In this document: in pieces, positions 12,502 through 52,289 of the stretch
How positions within the stretch are numbered: position 1 is the first letter of the stretch
How the letters are laid out: each line of letters opens with the position of its first letter
DNA from: Trichuris trichiura
Taxonomy: Eukaryota > Nematoda > Enoplea > Trichinellida > Trichuridae
Direction: 5' to 3'
DNA: 64,000 nt
Assembly (NCBI GenBank): GCA_037903355.1
Contig: JBAJFE010000011.1
Span: 372,001 to 436,000 of the forward strand
Translations under genes and position numbers: made by a program
Notes under the pieces: generated by a model
Seen by the model: the letters and a program-made list of their open reading frames with translations, nothing else
What the model was told of the DNA's origin: nothing
Databases searched by the model: none

Positions 12502-15260
12502 TCCGTGACCACTGCAGCGTCTTGCCATCGTTCCTTCCTTGTATACAAGCGTCAGGTTTTCTTTTGTTATGATTTTCACCAACGAACTGTTGGGTTTATC
12601 AGTGAATTTCAAAAACCAGTCGCAAATGGAGTTTCGAGCAAAACGTTGAACGAGCTGCAGTTTGATTGGACGGGCAGACCTTATTCCTTAGATCGATCAT
12701 TCACCTTTTAACTTTGGAAGTGCTGCCCCGCCCATTTTTATTAAGACAACTTGTTGTTTCGTTGCAAACTGGGACGGAACAATGGTCGAAGTCAAAGTAC
12801 GCAACGGCACGACGAAATGTTCATTAATTTGTTGAACAACGCGTCTTGAAGCCTATTCCCTGCGCTTTGCTTCATTCAAGTCGAGAGTGAAATTTACGTA
12901 GTAGTAATTTTTGCTGCAAGTAATTTGAAGCCGCGACGTGTTCAGGAATTTCTTAGCTATGCGACAGCAGCTGTAAGTTGCCCAAATAATGATGCTGGCA
13001 AATTCGCGGGAAAAATTCACTGTGTGAGCTAGCTGCTTATCTATGTCCTATATTGTTTCATTGGAAGACAACTTACTTTTGGGAGTGCTTCATTGGTTAC
13101 AGCCAACCGGGCAGTTTCCGAAGAGACATAAAATGATAAATGGTACCTGCAAATCATTAAATCTCTCAAGCCATGCTACTTAACTAATTACGGCTTTGCA
13201 ATTCGGCGCTATCTCACTTAGAATTTTATGGAAATGCAATAAGTAAGTGACTGTTATGCAAAAAAATTTGTCTTAAGCTCAATTTAACTGGCAGCGCGCT
13301 TTATGTCAAGTTGTCGCGGTAACCAAACGGAAAGAGTCATTTTGAATCCGGTAAGCACTGTTTTTGTATGCTTGCTTCATCTGTACGCATTGCCTGTAAA
13401 CCCCAAGGGCGCAGGCAACTTCATTTTTCTCCGCAGGCAGCGCTGTTTAAAAATACCGCGAAAACGTTGTCCCGCGATCAGCAAGGGGCAACGCTTTAAC
13501 AGTAGCTTCATTAATTGAAATTCTATCCTTTCTGTTGTACAGTATAGTAAGAAGTGTTAAAGTTGTGCCCATCTTCAATCCGCTGACTGCGAAATAGAAA
13601 GAGCAGTGAATAACAGGTGTAACAGCTGCACGTTTCCCATTATGTGTCCACCACTCTTCTGAGACCAAGTTGAACGCCAAACGTAATCCAGTTTGCCTTG
13701 TTATCTTTTGTCGATGTACGCTATTATTTAGGAAAGATCATTTCCACTATTTGTCCGCCATTCGCATAAGCCTAAGCTGAGCACCTATCGTGGGTTCAAC
13801 ATAGTCTCGCGCATGTGGGGGGCAGACAATAGGAGACGTACTGACAACATTTTATTTGACATAGTTAAGTGCCTTATTTTGTGAAGTGACAGTTGCGTCC
13901 CGTCGTTTTATCGTTCAGTAAAGCATCGGGATACGTTGTGGCGATCATTAGAATCGTCGCAATGTATTCATTCACGCAGGCCAAGTTATTCTTACAAGTG
14001 CCAGTAATGCATCACAAATGGCGCGACAACTTGCTGCGTAATGTCTGTTTCTGATAGTACCTGCAGATCTTTAAATTTTTAAATCGTAATACTTCACTAT
14101 TCAGACTTGCAAACGCTGGCGCTATTTCCTTGAGCAGTTGCCGGAATCTCGTGTACGTATATACTAGCAGGAATAGCCGATATGCTGTAAGCAAAGTTTA
14201 TCTTGTTAAGCTCTACGGATTGGCGCTGAAAGCTTCATTGTTGCGTTCGGCGGTTTCTGCCCGAATAAGCTATATGCGGGCGATAAACGGTAAGTTGTTC
14301 TTTACTTTACGACTTTATAAAGCGGCTTTTAAAATAGTTAGCTTGTCCTCCTACAACAGTTGCCTATACGCGAAGCAACTCGTTTTAATACAACTGTATA
14401 TATCCGTCAAATTGTCGACGCTTTTGGGACTTTTCCGTCCAATTGCCAGCAGGTTAAGTAACATTGGCTAAGCATGAAACTTAGCGAGATGACAGTAGTC
14501 CAAGTCAAAAAGTAAATATTAAATAGCTGCCCATTTTTGAAACTTCCAGTAAGGGAATTTCTGAATTCCGAATCCTAGTTGGTCGATCACCCATGCCACT
14601 GAATCGCTTCCAAAGTAGCAATCGTGGTCATAGAGCCCCTCGGTTAACGGGACGTCTGTTCAAGAGTGCAATTTTTTATCTTACAAAGAAAAAAAGAAGC
14701 CTTTTATGTTCGGTATTATATTCAGCTTTCAGTAGAGGTGAAGAAATTGATTTTTGTCAGCTTCCATCTATCTCATCGTACACGTTGTGGTTGTTTATAC
14801 GAATGCGCTCTTCTACAGTTCAGTCATTTTTCCGGATCTCCTCTCCTAGCCGCCCTACCGTCTGAAAAATGCAGGTTCCTTTCCGGGGTACATACTGACC
14901 ACTGCGTTCTGCTCTTACTGGCCATTATTCTGACCGTCTTGTTCTGCCTTTATCCAAGCTGGTGCCCAAATAGAAGCCTTATATTTAGGCTTAAGCTTAC
15001 ATAAGGGCAAAACAGGTTGGCTAACAAACTTACAGTATGCCAGCGGGTTGGTTAAGAGAAAATTAGCATGTTCAGCTAAATATGTATGTATGTCCGATTG
15101 TTCAAGTCGGAACAGCAATGGCAAAGTGGCATTACCTTTAATGGGTAAACGGTGCAAGATTCCCCACTGATCGAAAAAGCGAATTGCCTAGTAGACTTAA
15201 GGGAATCAATAGTAACTAAGGAAGGCACCGAAATACCAAACAATCATCGGCAACCAATGC
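12502..15260. other. Intergenic region, no gene recognised
   Basis: About 2.8 kb between the cystatin start and the 3' end of the NUAK-type kinase gene. Short ORFs (for example 14130-14471 and 14666-15004, plus strand) have no motif or convincing splice partners. No repeat noticed. Confidence 0.4.
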
Positions 15261-24488
<9,228 letters not shown>

Positions 24489-26847
24489 TGCTGCAGCAGG
24501 TTCGATACGAGAAGACTGGGAAGAGCAGTAAGCAACAGCTTAACCCAGTCTGCAAGTCATGCGCCAATAGAGCAGCAACTGGTTTCCAGTATAGAACAGC
24601 CGTTAGGCATCGCCCTTAGATGCTCAAATTTCCGCCCGGGCCTGCACCGCCCATCAGTTGAATGACGTCTACGTGCGATCAGGTGTTCAAGGCCGTATAT
24701 AATCCGTATGATTTGGCATTTTGTCCGTGTACAACTAAACCAGGCGTACGGAGGCTGTGTGGGCGCTCATCGAGTGCATGTGTAGTAGTGATGAGTTTGC
24801 GCCTCGCAGCCTACTGGCTGACTGAAGAGGCGACGACGAGGAGAACGGCCAACGCAACGACAGGCGAAACGGCTGCGTAGGACTTGATTTCAACGCATTG
24901 CAACTTGGCAAGTTCCTGTGAAAGCCGCGTCTAGTAGGCAACCGTCTGACTCAACGGCAGCTGATACCCTCGTGTCACTCCTTCGGGCGGCAGCGATGAG
25001 GAAGCTTACTCCAAACCGATTCCTCGACGACACAAATTGACTTGAGCGCCGCCATTCTCCTGAAAGCCATTTTAAGCCTACGAACAGATTGGGTGGGCCT
25101 ATTAAGCGCGCAACAACTCTTGCTTACACTCGTGCAAGCACGCGCGACAAGAGATGAGAATTTGAAACAGCCTCTGACTGCAGGCAGGAACGCTTTTGAA
25201 AAATTTTCATCCGCTACAATGTCTCATCGCCTTTGGACAGTGCGAAAAGACGCGTAGCTGAAATCAAAATTGAAACTTTCAACTTTACCTACCGTAATTA
25301 GTGAAGCTCAGGTCTGCATAGTGATTCTTTGCTTTGCGGCGATTGTTTGAAGCCCCGATGAACGCGGAGCCGACGGATGAATGTCCCCAAAAAAAACATG
25401 CTTTACCGACGGACTTTTTTTTTGGAAGGGAGTTTGGGCGCTGCAAAAGCGAATAATCCGATTATTCATTGACGCCTCGATTTCGGCGCGCAGCTTCTTC
25501 TAGCCGGCATTCTTGGAATGGTTGAAAAGCGGGCGCAGCTTCCAACGCAGCGACAATTGATTCGCGCTGCGTTGCATGGGCTAGCGAGTTTTCGCGCGCT
25601 GGTTCCGTGGAACCAATTCGTCAGCTGCGTTGGTGAGCCTCGTGTCCTTCTTGCTTTATACAGTTGATTCGCCACTCTGCTATTGGAGGAGGGAGCGTAT
25701 AGGTTTTCCGAATCGTCGATCTAAGGGGCGTTTGTTACTTTGGTCTTATTGTTTTTCTTTCTATCCGTCTTCGGCAGTGAAGGGCAGGTCAAGCGGAGAT
25801 CAACCATGCCGAGGTTTGCTCATTTCTGATCCACCATCAACTGTCGCATCACTACAGAGAGAGAGAGTCACCTTTCGGCTTGAACTCTCTTTTCATTCAT
25901 CAGCCGTTTCAAGAGTCGATCAATTTTTTCGCGTACAATCCAATTGGCTTGCCAACGTAGGGAAAAGCCTCCAAGTTTCCTTTCTGCGCACCGTTCGTTG
26001 TGGAGAAAGCCTGAACGGTCAGCAAACAGTCAGCCTTTGCGTTGCGCGCATTCGGCTAACGCAAATCGATCGCGTAAACGTTGGGCTCACTTTGACCGCG
26101 AAATAAGGGGTCAGATGTGTTTTTCAAATTGGATTTTGTTACCAGGGCGACAACTAACCAGCAAGTGAAGCTGGCTAGGTCCCACTTTTGGCGCGTTCTC
26201 GTAACTATGACACTTAAAGTTGACGAGGCGATGCAAGTTTTTCGCTGGCCACCAATTCGCTCTCATTTTTGGCGGTTACACTTTGGCTAGACGAATTTGA
26301 TTTGTCTTTTTCGCCTGGAGACGTTCTCTCGGGCGCGCGCTAGTTAAGCTCTTATTTTGGCAAGGAAAAGTGGCGACCAATTGTAGGTACTCGTAAGGTG
26401 ACAGCGTTGGCGTATTTTTTTCAGCTGCACCTCGAGGTTGCTTAACTCGCTTGACGCGGGATCTCTTCCTCTGGTCTTGCGCGCGATCGATTCCCTAACA
26501 CCTGACAATCAACAATTCGCCAACGGTTCTTGCAGCTACAGTATATTGCTTTATGATATTGCGTATATGCTTTGCAACGCCCTGCTTGCGGGCCATTCCG
26601 TCGTGGCGGTTTGAATGGTGACTTGCCAAAACGGTGTCAGGGAAAGGGAAAAAATGGAAGGTAAGCAATTTGCTTGCGCGAACATCCGTAAAGCCGTTTC
26701 GCGTTGGTTGAACGTCCCTTCCGCAGCTTGGCGGTTCTTTGGCGCTTCCCGTGGCTTGTTGCTCCCTAAGGGCGCATTTTTTGCAGGCAAAATGACCTCG
26801 GCGCGTGGCGAGCTGGTGGGAAGCTAGGGATTTTATTCATCTTGTCG
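24489..26847. promoter_or_regulatory. Divergent upstream region shared by NUAK-type kinase and L-type channel genes
   Basis: A 2.36 kb interval separates the ATGs of two head-to-head genes. No convincing coding exon was found; the ORFs here (for example 25630-26106) lack motifs and proper starts. Since both families are used in nematode muscle, shared muscle enhancers here are a reasonable inference, but I identified no specific binding site by eye. GC content is higher than in the flanking large introns. Confidence 0.45.
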
Positions 26848-44805
<17,958 letters not shown>

Positions 44806-45756
44806 ACATGAACGCTTGTCGGTTTCCCAAAGATGGATAGACTCGTCAGTACAGCGCGAGTAGTCTGCTGTTTTTGGACAAACTTGCACAGCGGAGCAGT
44901 TGGTTGTCGAAATCGAAGCGTTAGCATTCCCTCTCTTTCTCTCTCTTTCTCTCTCTGTCTGCGTAGGCGGGAATGAGGACGAACGTTTGTTTTGCGTTCT
45001 CTTATGCAGCTGCACGTCGACTACGAGCGAAGTAAAATTTGGCCCAATCGGTCTTTATTTTTATTTTGTTGGTCTTTTCTGTCGCTTTTGCTGATTGGAC
45101 GACGGCGACTATGCTTAGCATCATATTACGTTCGATTGAATGTTTTCCTACCTGCTACCAATGGGACGTCAAGCCAAAACCGACGAAACCTTCGATTCTT
45201 TGTCGTTTATGTAGTTCCGCCGAAATATTCAAAAGTAAGCAGGAAAAGGTACGTGTCTGACTGGAAAATTATTACTTACACCTTTTTATTGAATCGATTT
45301 GTATTTTTCGGTTGGAGATGTGCCTCGTGCTTCCGTCAGCCACTGCGTGAAAACATGGACGGCTGAAAGTTTGCTATCCATTCTTATGTGTAGACTTTTT
45401 TGGCTGATATTCAACTGCTTTCCGTACTTGACGCAACGACTGCCATATCCTTCGTATTGGTGATGTCAAGTCAAAGTAATGGATTTTGGCCACCTTAAAT
45501 GGCCAAGCGATTATTAACAATTTTTCTTTAGGCGGCATAGGACCAGTCAGCGGTTAGCGCGTTAACAGATGACTATTTATGACCGATGCCATCTATCAAT
45601 CCGACAAAGCTTTGTCGCTTCAAAGAGTTGATTTAAACGGAAACTGACGAGGCGATAATGAGCTCTTATCTATGTTGTTGAACAACTGTTGTCATGTGGC
45701 GTTGTGCGCTGCGCGGAAGGCCGCCTGAGCAACTTCATTCAAAGAGACTTTTCTCT
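44806..45756. other. Spacer between calcium channel and acid phosphatase homologue
   Basis: About 950 bp. A CT microsatellite-like tract lies at about 44929-44960, probably in the channel 3' UTR. The open frame at 45039-45260 with a hydrophobic start begins at TTG, not ATG, and is not supported. Nothing else recognised. Confidence 0.4.
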
Positions 45757-47418
45757 ATGGCGAAGTTCGATCCAATTGGGTTCGTTCTTTTCGCCTTTTT
45801 GCTTACGGGATATTCGTCATGCCAGGATCCAATGTTGCTTCAATTGGTAGTAACGATTCAACAACGATATGTGCGCAGCTAAAAGCCCTTTTTTAGTTGC
45901 AAGCAGAAGCGGATGCGACTCCCGCCAATGGTTTATTCCAAAGTAGCGACAATGAAATGTCCACTCGGTTTCCGGTCGGTTTTGGTCAGCTTACCGTTGT
46001 AACTATTTTCAGTTGTTTCATTGAGAAGAGGATTTCTTAATTCCGTTTCTATTTGCAGTACGGTTGCAACATGTCCTATACTTTTGGCCTCTATGTAAGA
46101 AATACGTACGGCAGACTTGTTCATCCTTCCTATATTGGGTCGGAAGTATGTTTCATGTAAATGTTGCCATGTTGTGATTGCGCCCTTTTTCCCTTAAGAT
46201 ACACGTACGTTCTTTGGACAAGGACGCCTCCATTTCAACTGCTCTGTGTTTTCTACAAGGCCTATACGTATGTCTGCAATGCAATCCTGCTTGCCTTCGG
46301 ACGGGGGTTCCAGTTCACACTGAATCAATGGACCGGGACTTTGTATGTTTACCTTTTTGACGAATCTTTCTAAGTTAAAAAAAAGATAGGATTCTATGCT
46401 TGCACCGGTTGCCTTTTAAAGGGATTCAATGATTTCCTACGCGATCTGTGCCCATAGGATTGCTAAGACCGTACTCTATACAGTCGGTTTAGTAATCTTG
46501 AATTGGTTATCGTTGTAAAGCTGTCAGTAGCTGTTTAGTTCTTTAAGTCTGTTTACTCGGTCAAATAGTTGCTGCCTTTACAGCTTCTGAACTGCAGAGC
46601 CAATTGCCCCGTGTACAAGTCACTTTACAATCGTCAGAGCGGCGAGGCTGTTAAACAACTAAGAAAGGAGTTCAACAGCGTACTTGAAAAGTTGAAGACA
46701 TTTCAAACAAACAAGACGCAACCGGTCAGTTTCAAGCGCCTACAAGATGTCCACGCGACAATACGTTCCCGCGCTAATCTTGGCCTTCGATTGCAACCAC
46801 AATTGACCAATCGATATCCGGGTGGCCAAACTGGATTCGTTGGTGCCGTCAAACGTTTGGACAATCTCACAACCTACTTGGAATACAATACATTACAGAA
46901 GGCTAGACTAAAAGCAGGTTAGTGGATGCTTTTGAAGGCTGATGCTCCTTTGCGCAATTTGATTGTACGCTGAAAACGATTAAGGTGCAAAGTCGATCTA
47001 TTCGGCGCTGCTTTTAGGCTATTTAATTGGCACCATATTGAATAATATGGAAATGAAGCTTAAGAATGCTGCGGAAACGTCGCGAAAGCTTTTTCATTAC
47101 GTTACGGTATGAATACTTTTGGGTTTGCCAATTTGATCCGTTCGCTTTTAGGAAAGACGATGTTTGGTTGGTCTCCTTGCCGCGTTGAACGTAAGCGCGA
47201 GAATTCCAGAACAAGATTTTGCCATCGGCTTCGAGCTATTGCCGCTTCGTACGGAACACGAGGTTAAGATTTTTGTGTACGACGTCCGCAGCGGAGATCG
47301 TAGTTTCGTACACGTGCCTTCATGCGGCGTACGCGTGTGTCCATTTTCCGTCTTTAAGCACGCACTTTCTTCCATAAGTTTATACCCGCTGAAGAAGCGA
47401 CACAAAGCATGCAGTTAG
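45757..47418 (+). CDS. Secreted histidine-acid-phosphatase homologue lacking catalytic residues
   Basis: Seven exons close in frame at 362 aa: 45757-45846, 45897-45974, 46059-46145, 46199-46342, 46584-46917, 47018-47106 and 47152-47418. The N-terminus (FVLFAFLLTGYSSCQ) is a clear signal peptide. The fold of branch-2 histidine phosphatases (lysosomal/prostatic acid phosphatase, nematode PHO proteins) is recognisable throughout: SYTFGLYVRNTYGRL, IHVRSLDKDASISTAL, PVHTESMDRDF, NCPVYKSL, ARLKAG and the C-terminal SCGVRVCPF cysteine pair. The two catalytic motifs are gone. Where RHGxRxP is expected the protein has AEADATP (33-39), so the His nucleophile is Glu34 and both Arg are Ala. Where SAHDTT is expected it has VTERRC (273-278), so the acid His-Asp pair is Glu-Arg. 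Only the middle VRS arginine remains. Upstream ATG 45694 is in frame but would bury the signal peptide. Likely a secreted pseudoenzyme; role unknown. Confidence 0.85.
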
Positions 47419-49515
47419 TCAGCAGTTTTCTATTTATTTTGACATTGCCGTTGTCTCGAAACTCAAATCTGACCAGTTTGATAAATGATGTTCAGGTTAC
47501 TCCAAATCAGTAGCGATCAGTACTCTTTTGCGTGAAATGTATTCGCGAGGTCGATTAGTTGCTATTTAAACCAGTGTTTTTTCGGATTACAAATACGCTG
47601 GCATGCTGTGGCGAAATTTATGCTAATTTTATTAACAAACTGAAACGTTTTTGCGGATTGGCAACCCGTTCATTAAATCAACGTTTATTTCATAAACGTC
47701 GCGTAGCTTTTGGGCCTCTCCGGGGCTCGTGGGATCGGTCTTTATGTAAGCAAAGGTTAGTTAGCGCCGGAGAGGCCCGAAAGCTACGCGACGTTTATGA
47801 AATAAACGTTAGTTTAATGAACGGGTTGCCAATCCGCAAAAACGTTTCAGTTTGAAAAACGCACCCGTTGGGAAAGAAAGAAGAAAAAAGAAGACAGAAA
47901 ATTGAATTTTATTAACAGCCGATTTCAAAAGAGTCGGCCTTTTATACGCGACTATGTTTGGCATAACTGAATTTAAAAGCGCAGCTATTCTTACTGTCAG
48001 CAATTAAACTTTTTAATATAAACAACTGTACACCGTATCACTAAAAACGCTTAAGCGTATTTATTTTGCTTTTCCTGCCGGTCATTATTATAGGACGTTT
48101 CGAAAAGTCGCGTTGTCATTTGTACGCAAATTGTTGTTTGCTGCTATTGTGCTTTCGTACTGAAGAAAAGTAAGCAATTTAAGAAGTTGTATCGTTCCTT
48201 ATTGCTGCTTGCTGGTCATACACTTTTTTTCATTTTATTAACAGCGGAAAGATTTTCAAAAATGCCTAAGTACCGTTTAGTATTGCTTGCGCCATTTGAA
48301 GTTAGCTGCTTTTGAGGTAAACGCTGCGACAGACTTTGAGCTCTGTACGCATTCGAGCTTTTTCTGGCACTTATTTTGTTCCCACAGGTAACGTTGGCAA
48401 TGACAGGCAAAGAAATTGTCGAATTTTGCCGCTTTTTTTGCGTGGGATGACGTAAAAACTAACGGTACAGTTTTTGTGATAATCAAGTTCAGTTAGACAA
48501 TTTTTAAAAATTTTGAGTTCGAACGCCGGCATGAATTTACTGCGCATTGGAGTTTTTTAGAACGCGTTTCAACGCGTTAATACGCATCAGTATCTTCGCA
48601 AAAGACCAACTTCAGCCATTTCCTGCAATGTACTTTTGCAAATGGAATTGTGGTACTTGCACAGTGTTTTGCTGTTGCTGTAAGCGGGTGCTTTAAAAGT
48701 TTATTATGAAAGCTTCTTTATCCAGTACAAAACGGGCGCAGATTAAAATATCGCCTTCAATTAAAACCTGCAAATCATTGTTAGTTTAAAAATTAATGTA
48801 ACCTGAAAATCGATGTTTGCTCAGTAAAAATAAGCGAATCTTTCCGTCTTCTTGTTGACCATTGTATGAAAGCAATTTTCGCAGATGTGTTTTAGATTTT
48901 TACACGCGATCCAAATTGCGCTACGTAGAATTAGCCTAACTTGGCATTCACAAGTTGCGGTGTAAAAGCTTCTCGCATTTGTGATCGCCCCAAGTATACA
49001 ACTGCCAATGTTGTGAAAAGCATGGCGGCCCATGAAAGTCGATGCTTAGCTGGCCATCAGTGGGCGCGCATTAATTTTCAAAAACGGGAAAAGTCATTTT
49101 ATCGTTTTTGAAAATGGCCTATGGCATGCGAGTGATTTCAGTTTGCATTTATTCTGTTTTCTGTGTATGCAGCAAAATGATTCCCCTGTAGTGTATTGAT
49201 CCAGGAGTTAGTTAATTTTGAAAGTCACGTGCTCTAAGAGTTCGTCCTTCGGCCTATTAATTTACCGACGCGGTTATGAATGGCTGTATGCGGTATAATG
49301 TTTGCTAAAAAAGCAGCAGTCACTAATTTTCCACTGTGTACTTGCAGTCGCATAACACCTTGCCGATCAAAAATTGGCTACTGTAGTCACGTTCCGGTGT
49401 TAGGGAGTGGGTCAGGCGTCTGTTCTGGTGAGTGATTGTAATTCTGTGTCCGTGCTGTCCGCCTATCAGGAACAAAACGTGTGTTTGATGTTTGATTTTC
49501 TCTTAAGGTTCTCTG
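47419..49515. other. Intergenic region with a fold-back element
   Basis: About 2.1 kb. The left part carries the inverted repeat at 47637-47853. The remainder is AT-rich with only short open frames (for example 48216-48410 and 48821-49033 minus) lacking motifs. Confidence 0.4.
47637..47853. repeat. Near-perfect inverted-repeat fold-back element (MITE-like)
   Basis: Arms of about 88 bp: the left begins aaactgaaacgtttttgcgg at 47637 and the right ends with its exact complement at 47853. They pair almost perfectly through the GC-rich gcctctccgg core, with a loop of about 40 bp. The high arm identity suggests recent mobility compared with the element at 7096. No transposase and no clear target-site duplication. 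Confidence 0.75.
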
Positions 49516-50019
49516 ATGTCCAGTGCAAAGTTGCCGGTTGCCAAAAGTTGTCTGCCAAAACCGAATGGACGGTTGGTGAAAGCTGTCGTGTGGAACCCTC
49601 CTGTTGGAGCAATGAATTGTTCCAGTGATAAGAACGTTGCAGGAGTTTCTTCACCTGCCTCTTCTTTGCTATTCATTCCGTGCGTTACCACAGTACCGAC
49701 AAAGAATCAAAGTCCACCTGTACAAGGGAGATACATACAGTTGCGCGAAAGCACAGTGTGCCCCAATGGGGAAGGGTCATCTTCTTGCCTGGAAGATAAG
49801 ATAAAGAAATTGGAGGCGGAGCTTGAGAAGCTTAGAGCGGAAAATAGGGCGCTTCAAATGGAACTGCAAAAGGCGCCCAGCGTGCAGGAACCGGTAAACA
49901 TGGAGGTGGACGTTTGCCGTCCGTTCTCCGACAACTATGATTTGTCTTTGGCAGGTCAGTTGGGTTTTTCAAACAGCCTTTACGATTGTTGCATGGAAAA
50001 GGCGAATACTTTATTATAG
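49516..50019 (+). CDS. Hypothetical 167 aa protein with a short coiled coil
   Basis: Single open exon with an in-frame stop upstream of ATG 49516 and stop at 50019. The first half is low-complexity with Cys, Val and Ser. Residues about 95-122 (LEDKIKKLEAELEKLRAENR and following) form heptads with leucines, typical of a leucine-zipper-like coiled coil, but no basic DNA-binding region precedes it. The C-terminal 40 residues are not recognised. An acceptor-like ttaag just upstream of the ATG would fit a 5' UTR intron. I do not recognise the family; dimerisation through the coil is the only inference. Confidence 0.5.
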   Translation: MSSAKLPVAKSCLPKPNGRLVKAVVWNPPVGAMNCSSDKNVAGVSSPASSLLFIPCVTTVPTKNQSPPVQGRYIQLRESTVCPNGEGSSSCLEDKIKKLEAELEKLRAENRALQMELQKAPSVQEPVNMEVDVCRPFSDNYDLSLAGQLGFSNSLYDCCMEKANTLL

Positions 50020-52289
50020 AACTTGCAGTGTGTTGTTTCCTGTGTGTGCTGCTTGTTTGCCGAGTCATTCAGCCCCGACCCGTTGAAAATTGTGATGAAG
50101 AGTTTCATCAGACAAGAAAAAAACGCGTGGCCGTTACTCAGCACGATTGCAGTCTGTGTTTACCAAACCGTCAGAAACGCCGACGCTGCAGTTAGGTCAC
50201 TTTTGTTAGGCAAAGCTTTGTTGTTACACTTTTCAGGTTTATGCAAAGTTGTATCTTTGCAATTTGGCGGTGTCTTGTTTTTTGTTTTACTGAAAGCGGT
50301 TCGTTTGTTATTATCATTAAAAGTTTGACGATGGTCAGTGTATCGTTTTCTGTATGCCCAAGATGTCTTACTCAACGCTAGCGTTTCTAATATTCGTTGA
50401 TTAAGTCACTTGTTAATATTGTATAGGCTGCGCAATACCTTGTACCTGAGCGTCAAGATAACTAATTCAAATCTTACGGTATTCCTAGTTTCCTTGTTCC
50501 CTAAAATTCATCGATGTAGTACTGCTACATAAAAAAATTTTTTCGTTACTTTTTTTTAATTTCTCCAAAGTCGCTTCCATGAACGCATTTAGCAGCTTAG
50601 ACTGACAGTCTCGCCATTTGATTATTAGTATCATAGATGGCCAGTAATTATCCCAAAAGCATTTCTGTTAGCAAAACTTGAGCGCTTCGGGTATTTTTTT
50701 AAGTAGCTGCGCGATGTCGGTTCTACTAAAAGCTTAGTCTGTGTATCAGAACTGACCGTATGAACCTGCTAATCATTTAGGTATTACATGAATTTATTTT
50801 GAATAATTTTCTTACTTAAATCCTTCGTCTCAAATCTCTGCACTTTATCAGCGACGGTTTTAAGAAAAGTAATTGTTTGCTTTTGTTGTCCTAGGAAAAC
50901 TTAATTTCTACAGAATTCTTGTAAACTTGCTAATGTCAAGGGCTGTATTTTAAAAGGTGAGTACGGTTGTTACTTTATTTTTTCATTTATTTTTATTTTC
51001 TTTCGTTCTGGACATATTAAAGTCACTGTTTTTGCGCTTTCTTACAATGTATTGGGCTTGCAGGTATTATTACTACAGTAAGCATTAATAAACGGATGGG
51101 TAAAAGCGGTTGAATTGGTCTTGCTGCTTTACCTTCAACGTTTTAGAAGTTCGGACGACGCAGTATATCGCCTCTATCGAATGCTGGATAAGGAGAAGGC
51201 CGCAATAAGACTGAAATGACTGCTCAGCGACGAAAGGTAAGCTTGAATTTTCGTCTGTTTAAAGATGCTTGTTAAATGATTAGTAGGGCAGTTTTCATCA
51301 GTCGTTTAGTTTTCAATTTAGTTTGCTATTTCAAAGCAAGAACCGTCAAACCGTTGACTGCTTTTTTGGCGCTAAGCTTGTTCCTTTGAAACTGCTTATC
51401 TGGGAATTGTTTCTTTATCTAACGCATTGCCGTCTTGGTTGATGGCTTGTTTCGTAACGGGAGAGTATTTTTTTTGTATCTTTTATGGTTTGAAGTTAAG
51501 CGATAGCCCCTGTCCAACGAATCAGCAGCTTTGAGTGCTCTATTAGCTGAGTTCCGGAGAGCGTCCCGCGAGTATTCTGTTACTACTGACTTTGGTGCAG
51601 CGCTAAGTAAATACCCATTAATAATTTCTATGCGTTGTAAAGACAGACTTTCTTGTCAATTACCAAAAAGCCGAGACTTGTTCCAAATCTTTTGTCTCCG
51701 TTTCAAGTTTCGTATAATATTCTCCCTTTTTAATTGGTTTCCACTTAGTTCTTTAACGGGATTAGTATTCGTGTGAAGTCTTCTTTCTCTTTACTACGGA
51801 TCTCCCGTTTTTCGTCAGAAATTTTTCATGCGGAGCTTCCAGCCCCAACCTTAGACCGGCTTCAGTGCAAACAACCAAAGAAATAAAAATTCGCGAAACC
51901 TCGCTTTGCCCTCACCCGGAGCGGCTGGTAAGGAGCTCTTCCGTATTGCCAGCCGACGTGATTAACTGTCGAGTCGACCTCTGACTCACCGAGGTTGACT
52001 CCACCAGTGGCCAGTGTTACATCAGAGCAGCCTTCAGACGGCCGTCCTCGGTGAAAACGCGATATGAAATCACAGGGAAATCGTTGAAACAGCCATTGTA
52101 GACGGAGTATAAACGAATTTAAACTGTCTACTCTACTATCCTTGAATTTTCTTCCTATCTTCTTTTTTCTTTCTCTTTCAACGGAGCACGACGATGACCA
52201 CAAGCCTGTGGTAAAAAAAGAGAAGAAGGTTACAGGTTAGGTTTGTCTCAAATTTTAATTTCAACTACGCCGCGGGTAACACCGTACTT
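50020..52289. other. Intergenic region with possible unassigned plus-strand exons
   Basis: No complete gene could be built. Two pieces look exon-like on the plus strand: about 51529-51606 (LLAEFRRASREYSVTTDFG, donor gtaaat) and about 51822-51886 (reading FHAELPAPTLDRLQ and ending in a stop), which join in phase. A further piece at about 51223-51239 (ATG...gaaag|gtaagc) does not fit their phase. A small spliced gene is possible but unproven. Confidence 0.2.

Noticed and set aside
25630..26106. 158 aa plus-strand ORF between the kinase and channel genes
   Set aside because: Does not start at ATG and has no recognisable domain; the interval is better explained as shared promoter DNA.
45039..45260. 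73 aa frame with a signal-peptide-like start downstream of the channel
   Set aside because: The start codon is TTG; no eukaryotic ATG in a suitable place and no partner exon.
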